A DNA stretch of 64,000 bases, taken from assembly GCF_039062465.1 (NCBI RefSeq), contig NZ_JBCLNF010000004.1, positions 124,001 to 188,000 of the forward strand, written 5' to 3'. Source of the DNA: Parolsenella sp958406235 (GTDB lineage Bacteria; Actinomycetota; Coriobacteriia; Coriobacteriales; Atopobiaceae). Position 1 is the stretch's first letter; each line of letters begins with the position of its first letter. The notes beneath the pieces were generated by a model. It did no database searches and had not been told where the DNA came from. It saw only the letters and a program-made list of their open reading frames with translations. Below, in pieces: positions 17,194 through 26,257 of this stretch. A program made the position numbers and the translations under genes.

Positions 17194-18423
17194 ATGACGC
17201 CCCGCGACCTCGCAACCGAGACAACGAGCGCGCTTGACGCCAACCGAGGGCGGAGTCTCCTCACGGTCCTCGGCATCGTGATTGGCATCGCCGCCGTCAT
17301 CGCCATGACCTCGCTCATCGGAGGAGTCCGCAACTCGCTCGTTGGAGAACTCGGCCTCGACGCCGCACGGCGTGTCTCCATCTACGCACCCTACGGCCTC
17401 ACGAAGTCGAACATCGACACGCTCGAGCAGACAATCCCCGAGTACGAATTCATCGCCGGCGGCGCCTCGACGGCGACAGACGTGACGACAGACAAGGGCT
17501 CCATATACATGCAGATATCCGGTGGTGATAACGATTATCTAACCGCCACCGGCATCAAACCCGCGAGGGGACGCACGTGGACGGCAGACGAGGAGAGCCG
17601 CGGCGCTCAGGTCTGCATCGTCACGCCCGACGTCATGCGCCAGCTCTTTGGCAATCCCGAGGCCGACTTCGCCGGCAAGACCATCAAGATCCAGAACTCC
17701 TCCTATACCATCGTGGGAGTCACGAGCCAGAGCTCGATGACCTCGATGGGCGACGGAAGCGGTTTCGCATGGGTGCCACTCAAGTGCGTACAGGCGCGCC
17801 TAGGTGCAGACTCGAGCGCGCTTCACGAGGTCGTTGGCTTCGCGAAGGAGGGTGTCGATATGAACGCCCTCGTCGAGAAGACGAAGGCACAGGTCGCACG
17901 CATCCAGCACATCGCCGATGAAGACATCGAGGACATGATCTACGTCTACTCCATGAAGGAGAGCATCGAGGCACTGGATAACTTCATGAACTCCTTCGCG
18001 CTCATCGCTGGCTCCATCGCGAGCATATCGTTGCTGGTAGGCGGCATTGGCATCATGAACATGATGCTCACCAACGTGACGGAGCGTATCCGCGAGATCG
18101 GCCTTCGCTGCGCCCTCGGCGCCACGCGCACGGACATCACGGCGCAGTTCCTCGCGGAGTCCATTGCCATCAGCCTGGCTGGCGGAATCATCGGCATCAT
18201 CGCGGGCTACGCAGGCTCATGGGCACTCGCATGGATCGCCAGCTCAACCGGGCTCGTCGCAGAGATAGGCGGCTCCGGTAGCGCGATGCTCGTACCGGCC
18301 ATCTCGCTCAGCGCCGTTGGTTTTGCCACTGGCGTGTGCGTGTTCATCGGCCTCGTGTTCGGCTACTACCCGGCACGTCGCGCTGCCCGCCTCGACCCGG
18401 TAGAGGCGCTGCGCTACCAGTAG
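17194..18423 (+). CDS. MacB-type ABC transporter permease (FtsX fold)
   Basis: A 409-residue permease with the MacB topology: one N-terminal membrane helix (about 23-43, LLTVLGIVIGIAAVIAMTSLIGG), a large extracytoplasmic MacB_PCD-like domain, then three C-terminal helices (about 265-400), the first containing IASISLLVGGIGIMNMML, and the coupling segment ERIREIGLRCALGA between helices. It ends in the common YPARRAARLDPVEALRYQ. ATG 17194 is four bases after the ATPase stop, with GGAGG overlapping that stop region. It completes the export operon starting at 14867. Confidence 0.94.
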   Translation: MTPRDLATETTSALDANRGRSLLTVLGIVIGIAAVIAMTSLIGGVRNSLVGELGLDAARRVSIYAPYGLTKSNIDTLEQTIPEYEFIAGGASTATDVTTDKGSIYMQISGGDNDYLTATGIKPARGRTWTADEESRGAQVCIVTPDVMRQLFGNPEADFAGKTIKIQNSSYTIVGVTSQSSMTSMGDGSGFAWVPLKCVQARLGADSSALHEVVGFAKEGVDMNALVEKTKAQVARIQHIADEDIEDMIYVYSMKESIEALDNFMNSFALIAGSIASISLLVGGIGIMNMMLTNVTERIREIGLRCALGATRTDITAQFLAESIAISLAGGIIGIIAGYAGSWALAWIASSTGLVAEIGGSGSAMLVPAISLSAVGFATGVCVFIGLVFGYYPARRAARLDPVEALRYQ

Positions 18424-18548
18424 CGCCCGGGGGCGCACGGCCGCCGGCGCGAAGCAGCCGTGGCACACCGCGCCGCGCGAGTTGCGCGCTGGAGTACCAT
18501 ACAGGACGCGCCGCGCGGCAGGCTATCACATATCGCAACCCAAACAAA

Positions 18549-18578
18549 CGGGGCGCCGGTCATATGGCCGACGCCCCG
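18549..18578 (-). terminator. Terminator of clpC
   Basis: Read on the minus strand, CGGGGCGTCGGCC and GACCGGCGCCCCG form a stem with loop ATAT, one mismatch and one G-U pair, followed by TTTGTTTG. It lies about 90 bases past the clpC stop. Confidence 0.8.
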
Positions 18579-18670
18579 CATTCGTCTCGTTAGTTGTCGC
18601 CATCCGCGACGCCTGCGCCCACTGCTCGCGGCACGTAGTCGCACAGGCACGCCCGAGCTAGTTGCCCGCG

Positions 18671-21289
18671 CTAGTTGCCCGCGGCAGCCAGGCCCGAACC
18701 GCTCGCAGGCGAGGACGGGCCGCCCGTAGGGGCGCCCCAACCCGCACCAGGAAGCTCGCGCGAGGCAAGGTGCTCGCGCTCCGTGCGCTCGGGAATCTCG
18801 CCCTTCGTCTTGGTGAAGGAGAGCTTACCGTCCTCCCCAACGTCGACGAGCACGATATCACCCGGAACCCAGCCTCCCTCGAGCAGACTCTCCGCAAGTG
18901 GGTCCTCGATGAGCGTCTGGATTGCGCGACGCAGCGGACGGGCGCCATAGATGGGATCGGTACCCTCCTTGGCGAGCAGATCCTTTGCAGCGTCCGTGAG
19001 CTCGATGGACATGCCATTGCCGATGAGGCGGTTGCGCAGGTCCGCGATCATGAGGTCGACGATGCCGCGAATCTCGGCGTTCGTAAGCGACTTGAAGACC
19101 ACAATCTCATCGACACGGTTCAGGAACTCCGGACGGAAGAGCTTCTTGAGCTCGCCCATCGCACGGCTCTTGATCTCCGCGTCGGAGAGGGCGCCCGCAT
19201 TCGCGCCAAAGCCCATAGAGCTCGGCTTGGCGATTTCGCGCGCACCGGCGTTGCTCGTCATGATGATGACGGTGTTGGAGAAGTCAACCTTGCGACCCTG
19301 GCCATCAGTCAGGCGGCCTTCGTCGAGAATCTGCAGCAGGATGTTGAAGACATCGGGGTGAGCCTTCTCGATCTCGTCAAACAGCACGACGGAGTAGGGC
19401 CTGCGACGGACGGCTTTGGTGAGCTCGCCGCCCTCGTCATAGCCCACATATCCCGGAGGCGCGCCCACGAGCTTGCTCACGGCGAACTTCTCCATGTACT
19501 CGCTCATGTCGAAGGTGATGAGCGCGTCCTCGGAACCAAAGAGGAACTCCGCGAGCGACTTGGCGAGCTCGGTCTTGCCCACGCCCGAGGGACCCAGGAA
19601 GATGAACGAACCACCAGGACGACGCGGGTCCTTGAGCGGCGAGCGGCTACGACGGATGGCACGGGCAACGGCGCTCACGGCCTCCTCCTGGCCAATGACA
19701 CGCTGGTGGAGAACGCTTTCGCTGCGAAGGAGCTTCGATGCCTCGGCCTCGGAGAGGTTCGAGACGGGCACACCCGTGATCGAGGAGACGACGTCTGCGA
19801 TGGCGGCCTCATCGACGGTTACGACGTTGGCGTCCATGCGCTTGTGCCATGCGTCCTCGAGCTCGACACGACGAGCGAGAAGCTCCTTCTCGCGGTCGCG
19901 CAGGCGAGCGGCGTCCTCGAACTCCTGCCTGTCAGCGGCAGCCTTCTTGTCAGCACGGACACGAGTGAGGTCCTCGTCCACCTCGGCGATCTCCGGCGGG
20001 AGCGTCATGTTGTGAACGCGCGTGCGAGCGCCTGCCTCGTCGAGGACATCAATAGCCTTGTCAGGCAGGAAGCGGTCCTGCACATAGCGGTTCGAGAGCG
20101 TGACTGCAGCAACCACCGCTTCGGGCGTGTAGCGCACGTGGTGGTGCGCCTCATAGGACGCCTGGAGGCCCTGGATGATCTTGATCGTATCCTCTGGGCT
20201 AGGCTCGTTGATGTTCACCGGCTGGAAGCGGCGCTCGAGCGCGGAGTCCTTCTCGATGTGCTTGCGGTACTCCTCTGCCGTGGTGGCGCCGATGACCTGG
20301 ATCTCGCCGCGGGACAGCGGTGGCTTCAGGATGCTCGCCGCATCGATGGATCCCTCCGCAGAGCCCGCGCCGATGATGGTGTGCATCTCGTCGATGAAGA
20401 GGATGACCTTGCCGTCCTTTTCGACCTCGGCAATGACCTTCTTGAGGCGGTCCTCGAACTCGCCGCGGTACTTGGAGCCGGCGACGAGGGCGGAGACGTC
20501 GAGCGTCCAGATCTGCTTGCCGCGGAGCATGTCGGGCACGGTGCCGGCCGCGACGAGCTGCGCCAGGCCCTCGACGATGGCAGTCTTGCCGACGCCCGGA
20601 TCGCCGAGAATGAGCGGGTTGTTCTTCTGACGACGCGCGAGCACCTGCATCACGCGCTCGATCTCGCGATCGCGGCCGATGACCGGGTCAAGCTTGCCCT
20701 CCGCGGCGAGCGCCGTGAGGTTGCGACCGTACTTCTCGAGCATTGAGGCGTCATCGCTCGAGGAGGGGCTGGTGCGCGCCGGGCCGACGGACACGCCATC
20801 CGGGCCAATGCGGACCTCCTGTGCCTGCGATGATGCGTCATCAGCCGGAGTGTTCTTCTCGATGAGCTCGTTGACGGCATTGCGGACAGCATCGCCCGAG
20901 ATGCCAAGGCGGCTCAGCGTCTCCATCGCCACGCCGTTGCCCTCGCGCACGATGCCAAGCAGCAGGTGTTCGGTTGAGATGTAGGTGGCGCCGCGGCTCA
21001 TGGTCTCGCGATAGGCGCCCTCGAGTACGCGCTTGGCGCGCGGCGTGAACGGGATGTGACCGCCAGGCACGGGCTCATACGCACGATCCGTGACCTGACG
21101 CACGGCCTCGAGCGCCTCGTCATACGTAACGTCGAGCTGGGCGAGGGCTTGGGCGGCAATGCCCTCCCCCTCCTTGATGAGGGCGAGAAGCAGGTGCTCC
21201 GTGCCAACGTACATCTGCCCCAGGGTACGAGCCTCTTCTTGAGCGAGGCTCATGACCTTGCGGGCCTTGTCTGTGAACTTGTCGAACAT
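18671..21289 (-). CDS. clpC: ATP-dependent Clp protease ATPase subunit ClpC
   Basis: An 872-residue Hsp100 unfoldase feeding ClpP. Two N-domain repeats (about 3-70 and 78-143), AAA1 with Walker A GDPGVGKTA (229-237) and ILFIDE, a middle region with a UVR-like motif (QEFEDAARLRDREKELL), and AAA2 with GPSGVGKTE and VVLFDEIEKAH. Full length for ClpC. Start at ATG 21289 because MFDKFTDKARKVM is the conserved family start; an upstream in-frame start lacks support. No mcsA, mcsB or ctsR is adjacent. The coding end contains a short repeated TAGTTGCCCGCG around the stop. A 10-base tandem repeat lies 175 bases upstream (see 21462-21481). Confidence 0.97.
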   Translation of the reverse strand: MFDKFTDKARKVMSLAQEEARTLGQMYVGTEHLLLALIKEGEGIAAQALAQLDVTYDEALEAVRQVTDRAYEPVPGGHIPFTPRAKRVLEGAYRETMSRGATYISTEHLLLGIVREGNGVAMETLSRLGISGDAVRNAVNELIEKNTPADDASSQAQEVRIGPDGVSVGPARTSPSSSDDASMLEKYGRNLTALAAEGKLDPVIGRDREIERVMQVLARRQKNNPLILGDPGVGKTAIVEGLAQLVAAGTVPDMLRGKQIWTLDVSALVAGSKYRGEFEDRLKKVIAEVEKDGKVILFIDEMHTIIGAGSAEGSIDAASILKPPLSRGEIQVIGATTAEEYRKHIEKDSALERRFQPVNINEPSPEDTIKIIQGLQASYEAHHHVRYTPEAVVAAVTLSNRYVQDRFLPDKAIDVLDEAGARTRVHNMTLPPEIAEVDEDLTRVRADKKAAADRQEFEDAARLRDREKELLARRVELEDAWHKRMDANVVTVDEAAIADVVSSITGVPVSNLSEAEASKLLRSESVLHQRVIGQEEAVSAVARAIRRSRSPLKDPRRPGGSFIFLGPSGVGKTELAKSLAEFLFGSEDALITFDMSEYMEKFAVSKLVGAPPGYVGYDEGGELTKAVRRRPYSVVLFDEIEKAHPDVFNILLQILDEGRLTDGQGRKVDFSNTVIIMTSNAGAREIAKPSSMGFGANAGALSDAEIKSRAMGELKKLFRPEFLNRVDEIVVFKSLTNAEIRGIVDLMIADLRNRLIGNGMSIELTDAAKDLLAKEGTDPIYGARPLRRAIQTLIEDPLAESLLEGGWVPGDIVLVDVGEDGKLSFTKTKGEIPERTEREHLASRELPGAGWGAPTGGPSSPASGSGLAAAGN

Positions 21290-21339
21290 GCGAAGGTTCC
21301 CCCTCGGTCGTTCTTCCTGCAAAACCAACGTGCCCATGC

Positions 21340-21491
21340 GGCCTCATGGCAGCACGGGCACGTTGTTAGCTTATACCCTCGAGCCGGGTAGGCAAAACCG
21401 CGACGTCTATATCACTCGCCTATGGGCGGTGCCCACGCAGTGCCAACGCTTCGTTCGGCTAACACCACCCGACACCACCCGACAATTGGTC
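21340..21491 (-). promoter_or_regulatory. clpC upstream region with 10-bp tandem repeat
   Basis: ACACCACCCG occurs twice head to tail (21462-21471 and 21472-21481, followed by ACA). On the minus strand a TATAAG hexamer preceded by a TTGCCT-like box near 21385-21390 may be the clpC promoter. No CIRCE, HAIR or CtsR site was recognised. Confidence 0.35.
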
Positions 21492-23180
21492 TTATGACGT
21501 ATGGCGCCAGCGAGAATCCGTGAGGGTGCGCGCAATTCCAAGGCCAAGAGGCAAAAAGGTCACGATAAGAATTGCGCGAACGAGCCAGCCAAGCATATCC
21601 ACCGTGTCGAAGATGCACATGTAGTACATCGCTCGATACAGATAAAGGCCCGGCACCATGATGACAATCGAGGGCACCGTAAGCGCGATGCGCGGAAACG
21701 TCAGAACTTCCTCAACGCCGCTTGCTAAAAGTCCCGAGATGAGAGCCCCGAGAAAAGCAGCCGCCTCAGGCGGAACGCCAGTGGCCAGGCCAAGCGATGG
21801 AACGAGTACGTTCAGGTCTACGAGGGACAAGCGGATTGTATTCGACACCGCACCGATGCAACCCGCAGTCGCAGCCATTCGTATTGGGCTGTTGAACATC
21901 ACGGAGAAGCCGAAGACTCCCACGAAGCTCATCGCCATGCGTAGCGCTGTGAGCTGGAACATCCCAAGACCTTGCGGAGCAAAATCATCAGGAGAAAGGC
22001 CGACGCACTCCGCCACCATCCAGCCCACAAGTGTGGCAACCACGATAATCGAGACGGCATACGCCAAACGTTCCATACCACTACGCATGTCGAGCTTCGA
22101 GATGTCGAGTCCGGCGGTGATAAGCGGGAACCCCGGAATTACAAAGAGCATCGCCCCGATGTAGCCTTCCTTATGTGCCATCGCAGTCGGGTCGAAACCA
22201 CTAAGCGCGAGCAGGGCAAAAAGATATGACACGCATGCAACGGCAACTCCCACCGCAAGCGAACTGAACTGCCCGAGGCGTTTGGCAAGCATGTTCGAGC
22301 GCACAAAGTTACCAATGCCTGCGCCCACGAGCGCACACAGCATCTCGACAGGGCCGCCGCCGAGCAGAAACACGAAGGCGCCACAGGCAGCGCCCGCAGC
22401 GAGCCCCTGTTGCCAGGGGCGATAGTCTGGCCTCGCGTGCTCGACGTCTTCTAGCATCTGGTGGTACTCATGAACCGTAAAGTTACGTCCATACGTCTCG
22501 ATTTCGCGAAGAAAGCTCTCCATCATCCAGATGCGATGCGTATTAACGCCGGCGGAAGACAGGCTCACAACCTCATTGAAGATGTGATGCCCCTCGATGC
22601 ATGTGCACTCGAAGGAGAGAAGCGATAGGTCGACGTGAATCGTGATGCCAAGCACGGCGGCGACACGGTTCATCGTGTCACGCACACGCCAGGCACCCGT
22701 GCCGCTCGCGAGCATAAGCATGCCCGTACGACACACGATCGTGGACTTATCAGCAATTGGCGCCTTCACTGCAAGCTCGTCGCCCGCCTCGACAACGTCC
22801 TTCCAAACCGTTTTCATATGCAGAGCGTTTGTTCGAACACCGTGGTGATGGACGACTGGAGACTGTATGGACCTTGTATGCTTGACCGTCCTCGCGGTAG
22901 CAGGGCGCGCCGTCGCAGCATCTGGCTCGTCATCGATAATGTCGAAGTCGTCTAGAGGCTCAAGGTCTCGATGCCCTGGGACGTCGTCCTCGTCAGCATC
23001 ATCCGCCCCGTCGAACATGTTGATGCCCTCGAGAGCCGCTTCGCGCACGACCTCGCGTTCCGCGTCGCTCACGGCTTCGCGTTCTGCGTCACGCTCTCGT
23101 GCGACCCCGTGCTCCGCCTCGGATGCTCGCGTAAACACCCGTTCCGCCTCAGACTCGCATTCATCTTCGCGCCTAGTCAT
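21492..23180 (-). CDS. ThrE-type threonine/serine exporter family protein (DUF1212 plus DUF3815)
   Basis: A 562-residue membrane protein. Residues 1-120 are hydrophilic, rich in Asp, Glu and Arg; about 120-260 resemble the cytoplasmic start of ThrE (CRTGMLMLASGTGAWRVRDTMNRVA), and about ten hydrophobic helices follow to the end. A long fused ThrE chain (both halves in one protein) is the actinobacterial form, exporting L-threonine and L-serine by proton antiport. The start is ATG 23180 after GGGAGG; an earlier in-frame start at 23357 is less likely. The substrate is inferred by family only. Confidence 0.82.
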   Translation of the reverse strand: MTRREDECESEAERVFTRASEAEHGVARERDAEREAVSDAEREVVREAALEGINMFDGADDADEDDVPGHRDLEPLDDFDIIDDEPDAATARPATARTVKHTRSIQSPVVHHHGVRTNALHMKTVWKDVVEAGDELAVKAPIADKSTIVCRTGMLMLASGTGAWRVRDTMNRVAAVLGITIHVDLSLLSFECTCIEGHHIFNEVVSLSSAGVNTHRIWMMESFLREIETYGRNFTVHEYHQMLEDVEHARPDYRPWQQGLAAGAACGAFVFLLGGGPVEMLCALVGAGIGNFVRSNMLAKRLGQFSSLAVGVAVACVSYLFALLALSGFDPTAMAHKEGYIGAMLFVIPGFPLITAGLDISKLDMRSGMERLAYAVSIIVVATLVGWMVAECVGLSPDDFAPQGLGMFQLTALRMAMSFVGVFGFSVMFNSPIRMAATAGCIGAVSNTIRLSLVDLNVLVPSLGLATGVPPEAAAFLGALISGLLASGVEEVLTFPRIALTVPSIVIMVPGLYLYRAMYYMCIFDTVDMLGWLVRAILIVTFLPLGLGIARTLTDSRWRHTS

Positions 23181-23429
23181 GGGCAACCTCCCAGTCAAAG
23201 GGGTGGCTCGGCTGGGGTCACTCCTGCCCGTTTTCCGCACGCAACAGTACCACTTTACATAGCTGAAAGTTCGCGAGGCATTACTCTCGATGACAGCACA
23301 TGAGCAATCCCCCTGTGCAACGACACGCTTAAGACGCATGCGCATGCCGATTTGCAACGTCTACGACTCGTGAGACGCATCATATCGGCCCACGGCCAAT
23401 CCCGCGCATCGGCACCACAGAGCAGCAAA

Positions 23430-23464
23430 GAGCCCGCCACTGCCGAAAGGGCAACGACGGGCTC
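23430..23464 (-). terminator. Second (distal) lysS terminator hairpin
   Basis: Minus strand: GAGCCCG ... CGGGCTC with an inner GCCC/GGGC helix, followed by TTTGC. Nearly the same sequence as the proximal hairpin at 23519-23555, so one arose by duplication. Confidence 0.65.
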
Positions 23465-23518
23465 AAAACATGCTATGAATCACAAATCACCCGCGATATC
23501 ACAGCATCGCGCCGCAGC

Positions 23519-23555
23519 AAAAAGCCCGCCACTGCCGAGAGGCAACGACGGGCTC
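23519..23555 (-). terminator. First (proximal) lysS terminator
   Basis: Minus strand: GAGCCCGTCGTTGCC pairs imperfectly with GGCAGTGGCGGGCT, then TTTTT (23519-23523). Forty bases downstream of the lysS stop. Confidence 0.8.
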
Positions 23556-23597
23556 GGAAGCACGCTGTGGCATCGCGCGCTCAGCGCGGCGACGATC

Positions 23598-25544
23598 CTA
23601 GCACAGCTTGGCGCCGGCGGGAATGCGGTCGCTCACCATGAGGAGGTTGAGGCACTCCGTGCCATCCTCCTCGTGAACGGCGGAGATGAGCATGCCGCAG
23701 GAGTCGATGCCCATCATCTTGCGCGGGGGCAGGTTGGTAATCGCGATGAGCGTCTTGCCCACCAGCTCCTCGGGCTCGTAATACCCGTGAATGCCGGAGA
23801 GGATCACGCGATCGGTGCCAGAGCCGTCATCGAGCACGAAGCGCAGGAGCTTCTTGCTCTTCTTCACGGCGTCGCACTCCTTGACCTTCACAACACGGAA
23901 ATCAGACCTGCTAAAGGTCTCGAAGTCGACGAAGTCCTCGAACAGCGGCTCGACCTTCACCTTGGAGAAGTCGATGGGCTCGGCCTCGGCAGCGGCTGCC
24001 AGCTCTGCGGCCTTGGCCTCGGCAGCGCCGTTCTTGGCACCCTTCTCGGGCTTCATGTGCGGGAAGAGGAGGACGTCGCGGATGGACGGCTGGTTGGTGA
24101 GCAGCATGACCACGCGGTCGATGCCGATGCCGATGCCGCCCGCCGGAGGCATGCCATACTCGAGGGCGCGCACGTAATCGGCGTCGAACTGCATGGCCTC
24201 GTCGTCGCCGGAATCACGCTCGGCAATCTCGGCACGGAAGCGCTCCGCCTGGTCAATCGGGTCATTGAGCTCGGAGAACGCATTGGCGTACTCGTGACCG
24301 GCAATGACGAGCTCGAAGCGGTGCGTGAGGCGCGGCTCGTCGTCGTAGCGCTTGGCAAGCGGGCTCACCTCGACGGGATAGTCCACGACGAACGTCGGGT
24401 TCACGAGCGAGGGCTCGCCAATCTCGTCGTAGAGCTCGGCAATGAGCTTGCCAGTGCCCCACTCGGGCTTGGTCTCGATCTTGTTGGCAGCGCAGAGCTC
24501 GCGTAGGTGCTCGATCGGGGTGTCGAGGTCGACATCCTCACCAAGGGCATTGGAGACGACCTTCGTCATCGGGATGGAGGGCCAGGTGCCGGAGAGGTCA
24601 ATCGTGGTGCCCTGGTAATCGATTTGCTCGGGGTTGCCGATGGCAGCGTTCGCGGCCTTGATGACGCCCTCGGCAAGCTCCTTCATGCCCTCGAGGTCAG
24701 AGTAGGCGCGATAGGCCTCCATCGTGGTGAACTCGGGGTTGTGAGTCTGGTCCATGCCCTCGTTGCGGAAGATACGGCCAATCTCGTACACGCGCTCGAA
24801 ACCGCCCACAAGCAGGCGCTTCAGCGGGAGCTCGGTCGCGATGCGCAGGAAGCACTCCTGGTTGAGGGCGTTGAAGTGCGTGATGAACGGCTTGGCCGTG
24901 GCACCGCCCTGGATGGTCTGGAGGATGGGGGTCTCCACCTCCATGTACTCATCGGCCTCCATGTAGCGACGGAAGGCGGAGACGATGGCGGAGCGCTTGC
25001 GGAAGGTCTCGCGGACGTCGTCGTTCACGATGAGGTCGACGTAACGCTGACGATAGCGGGTCTCCTTGTCAGAGAGACCATGGAACTTCTCGGGCAGCGG
25101 GCGGACGGACTTGCTGAGCAGACGCACCGACTTGGGCGAAAGCGAAAGCTCGCCGCGACGGGTGCGGACCACGTTGCCGGTAGCCTCGACGATATCGCCA
25201 AGGTCGAACTGACGAATGGCGGCCATACCCTCCTCGCCCAGGTTATCGATGCGGCAGAAGAGCTGCATGCGAGCAGTGGCATCCTGGAGGACGACGAAGG
25301 CGACCTTGCCCTGGCCACGCTTGGCGCGGATGCGGCCGGCGACGGTCCAGACAGTGTCGTCCTCACCCTCGGCCTCGAGTTGATCGTAACGCTCGAGAAG
25401 GTCCGCGACGTGAGCGGTTACGTCGCAGTGTTCAGGGTACGGATCGCCACCGGCATCGATGATGGCCTGCCTACGCGTGATGCGCATCGCGCGTTCGTCG
25501 GTAGCGGCGGGCTCGGCGGCCACGTTCTTGGTCTCGTCAGACAT
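23598..25544 (-). CDS. lysS: Lysyl-tRNA synthetase with C-terminal tRNA-binding domain
   Basis: A 648-residue class II aminoacyl-tRNA synthetase. Residues 1-150 hold the OB-fold anticodon domain (VWTVAGRIRAKRGQGK...LSLSPKSVRLLSKS); motif 2 is visible as FRNEGMDQTHNPEFT and motif 3 as GGIGIGIDRVVMLLT. After PHMKPEKG a linker rich in Ala/Glu/Lys joins an additional OB-fold of the Trbp111/EMAP-II type (about 540-648: FSRSDFRVVKVKECDAVKKSKKLL...MGIDSCGMLISA), known from MetRS C-termini. Standard LysRS is about 490-510 residues, so the extension is real. Start ATG 25544 after AAGGAG. Confidence 0.96.
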   Translation of the reverse strand: MSDETKNVAAEPAATDERAMRITRRQAIIDAGGDPYPEHCDVTAHVADLLERYDQLEAEGEDDTVWTVAGRIRAKRGQGKVAFVVLQDATARMQLFCRIDNLGEEGMAAIRQFDLGDIVEATGNVVRTRRGELSLSPKSVRLLSKSVRPLPEKFHGLSDKETRYRQRYVDLIVNDDVRETFRKRSAIVSAFRRYMEADEYMEVETPILQTIQGGATAKPFITHFNALNQECFLRIATELPLKRLLVGGFERVYEIGRIFRNEGMDQTHNPEFTTMEAYRAYSDLEGMKELAEGVIKAANAAIGNPEQIDYQGTTIDLSGTWPSIPMTKVVSNALGEDVDLDTPIEHLRELCAANKIETKPEWGTGKLIAELYDEIGEPSLVNPTFVVDYPVEVSPLAKRYDDEPRLTHRFELVIAGHEYANAFSELNDPIDQAERFRAEIAERDSGDDEAMQFDADYVRALEYGMPPAGGIGIGIDRVVMLLTNQPSIRDVLLFPHMKPEKGAKNGAAEAKAAELAAAAEAEPIDFSKVKVEPLFEDFVDFETFSRSDFRVVKVKECDAVKKSKKLLRFVLDDGSGTDRVILSGIHGYYEPEELVGKTLIAITNLPPRKMMGIDSCGMLISAVHEEDGTECLNLLMVSDRIPAGAKLC

Positions 25545-25620
25545 GCTCTTGTCTCCTTCTGCCCACGCTCTTCTGCGCAGGCACTCGCCGGACACAGGGT
25601 GCCGGCTGGCTGCAACAAAC

Positions 25621-25655
25621 AAAACGCCCCTCCCGCGACGGGCACGGAAGGGGCG
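25621..25655 (-). terminator. Terminator of greA
   Basis: Minus strand: CGCCCCT (25655-25649) and AGGGGCG (25631-25625) with an inner GTGCCCGTCGCGGG loop, followed by TTTT (25624-25621). It separates greA from lysS. Confidence 0.85.
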
Positions 25656-25698
25656 GCTACGTACTAGGCTCGGGCATCTGCCCGTGCGACCACTCGCC

Positions 25699-26175
25699 CT
25701 AGCGCGAGATTTTGGTGATCGTGTAGGAGCGCGTGATGCCAGTGGGGCTGGTGACCTCGACGACATCGCCCTTGGCGCGACCCATCAGCGCAGAGCCCAC
25801 CGGGCTCTCGTTCGAGATCTTGTGCTCGAGAGAGTTGGTCTCGGTGGTGCCAACGATGGTGAAGGCGGCCTTCTTATCCTTGCCAGCCTCCTGAATCTCG
25901 ACGGTGCAGCCGATGGAGACGGCGAGAACGTGACCGGCGTTCTCAGAGACCTTAGCGGTCGAAAGAATCTTGCGGATCTCGGCGATGCGGGAGGCGTTCT
26001 TGGACTGCTCCTCCTTGGCGTCATCGTACTCGGAGTTCTCGGAGAGGTCGCCGAAGTCGCGAGCGACCTTGATGCGCTCGATGATCTCAGCGTCGTGGTC
26101 TCCCTCACGCCAAGCGAGCTCTTCGAGGAGCTTCTGGCGGCCTTCGGGGGTAAGGATAATCTCGTTCTCAGCCAT
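25699..26175 (-). CDS. greA: Transcription elongation factor GreA
   Basis: A 158-residue factor that enters the RNA polymerase secondary channel and stimulates cleavage of backtracked transcripts. The N-terminal coiled coil shows LSENSEYDDAKEEQ at its tip with the acidic residues needed for cleavage (Asp/Glu in DLSENSEYDDAK), and the C-terminal FKBP-like domain contains VGSALMGRAKGDVVEV. Length is standard. It lies upstream of lysS as in many Gram-positive genomes, but a terminator separates them. Confidence 0.97.
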   Translation of the reverse strand: MAENEIILTPEGRQKLLEELAWREGDHDAEIIERIKVARDFGDLSENSEYDDAKEEQSKNASRIAEIRKILSTAKVSENAGHVLAVSIGCTVEIQEAGKDKKAAFTIVGTTETNSLEHKISNESPVGSALMGRAKGDVVEVTSPTGITRSYTITKISR

Positions 26176-26217
26176 GGTTCGCTTTCTTGCCGAAGGGCGG
26201 TTGGTACAGTGGTGCGA

Positions 26218-26245
26218 AGGCTCGCATGCCTACACACGCGAGCCT
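26218..26245. repeat. Hairpin between greA and the TatA-like gene
   Basis: AGGCTCGC (26218-26225) pairs with GCGAGCCT (26238-26245), a perfect 8-bp stem with a 12-base loop. No U tract on the minus strand, so a weak terminator or regulatory hairpin. Confidence 0.5.
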
Positions 26246-26257
26246 AAAAGAAACTAG

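Larger units (their letters stand above)
23181..23597. other. Intergenic stretch ThrE-like gene / lysS
   Basis: About 417 bases with no supported gene. It contains the promoter of the ThrE-like gene (right part not resolved) and two near-identical hairpins described as terminators of lysS at 23430-23464 and 23519-23555. Confidence 0.5.

Noticed and set aside
21340..21491. CIRCE, HAIR or CtsR operator before clpC
   Set aside because: None of these consensus sequences is present; only the 10-bp tandem repeat is visible.
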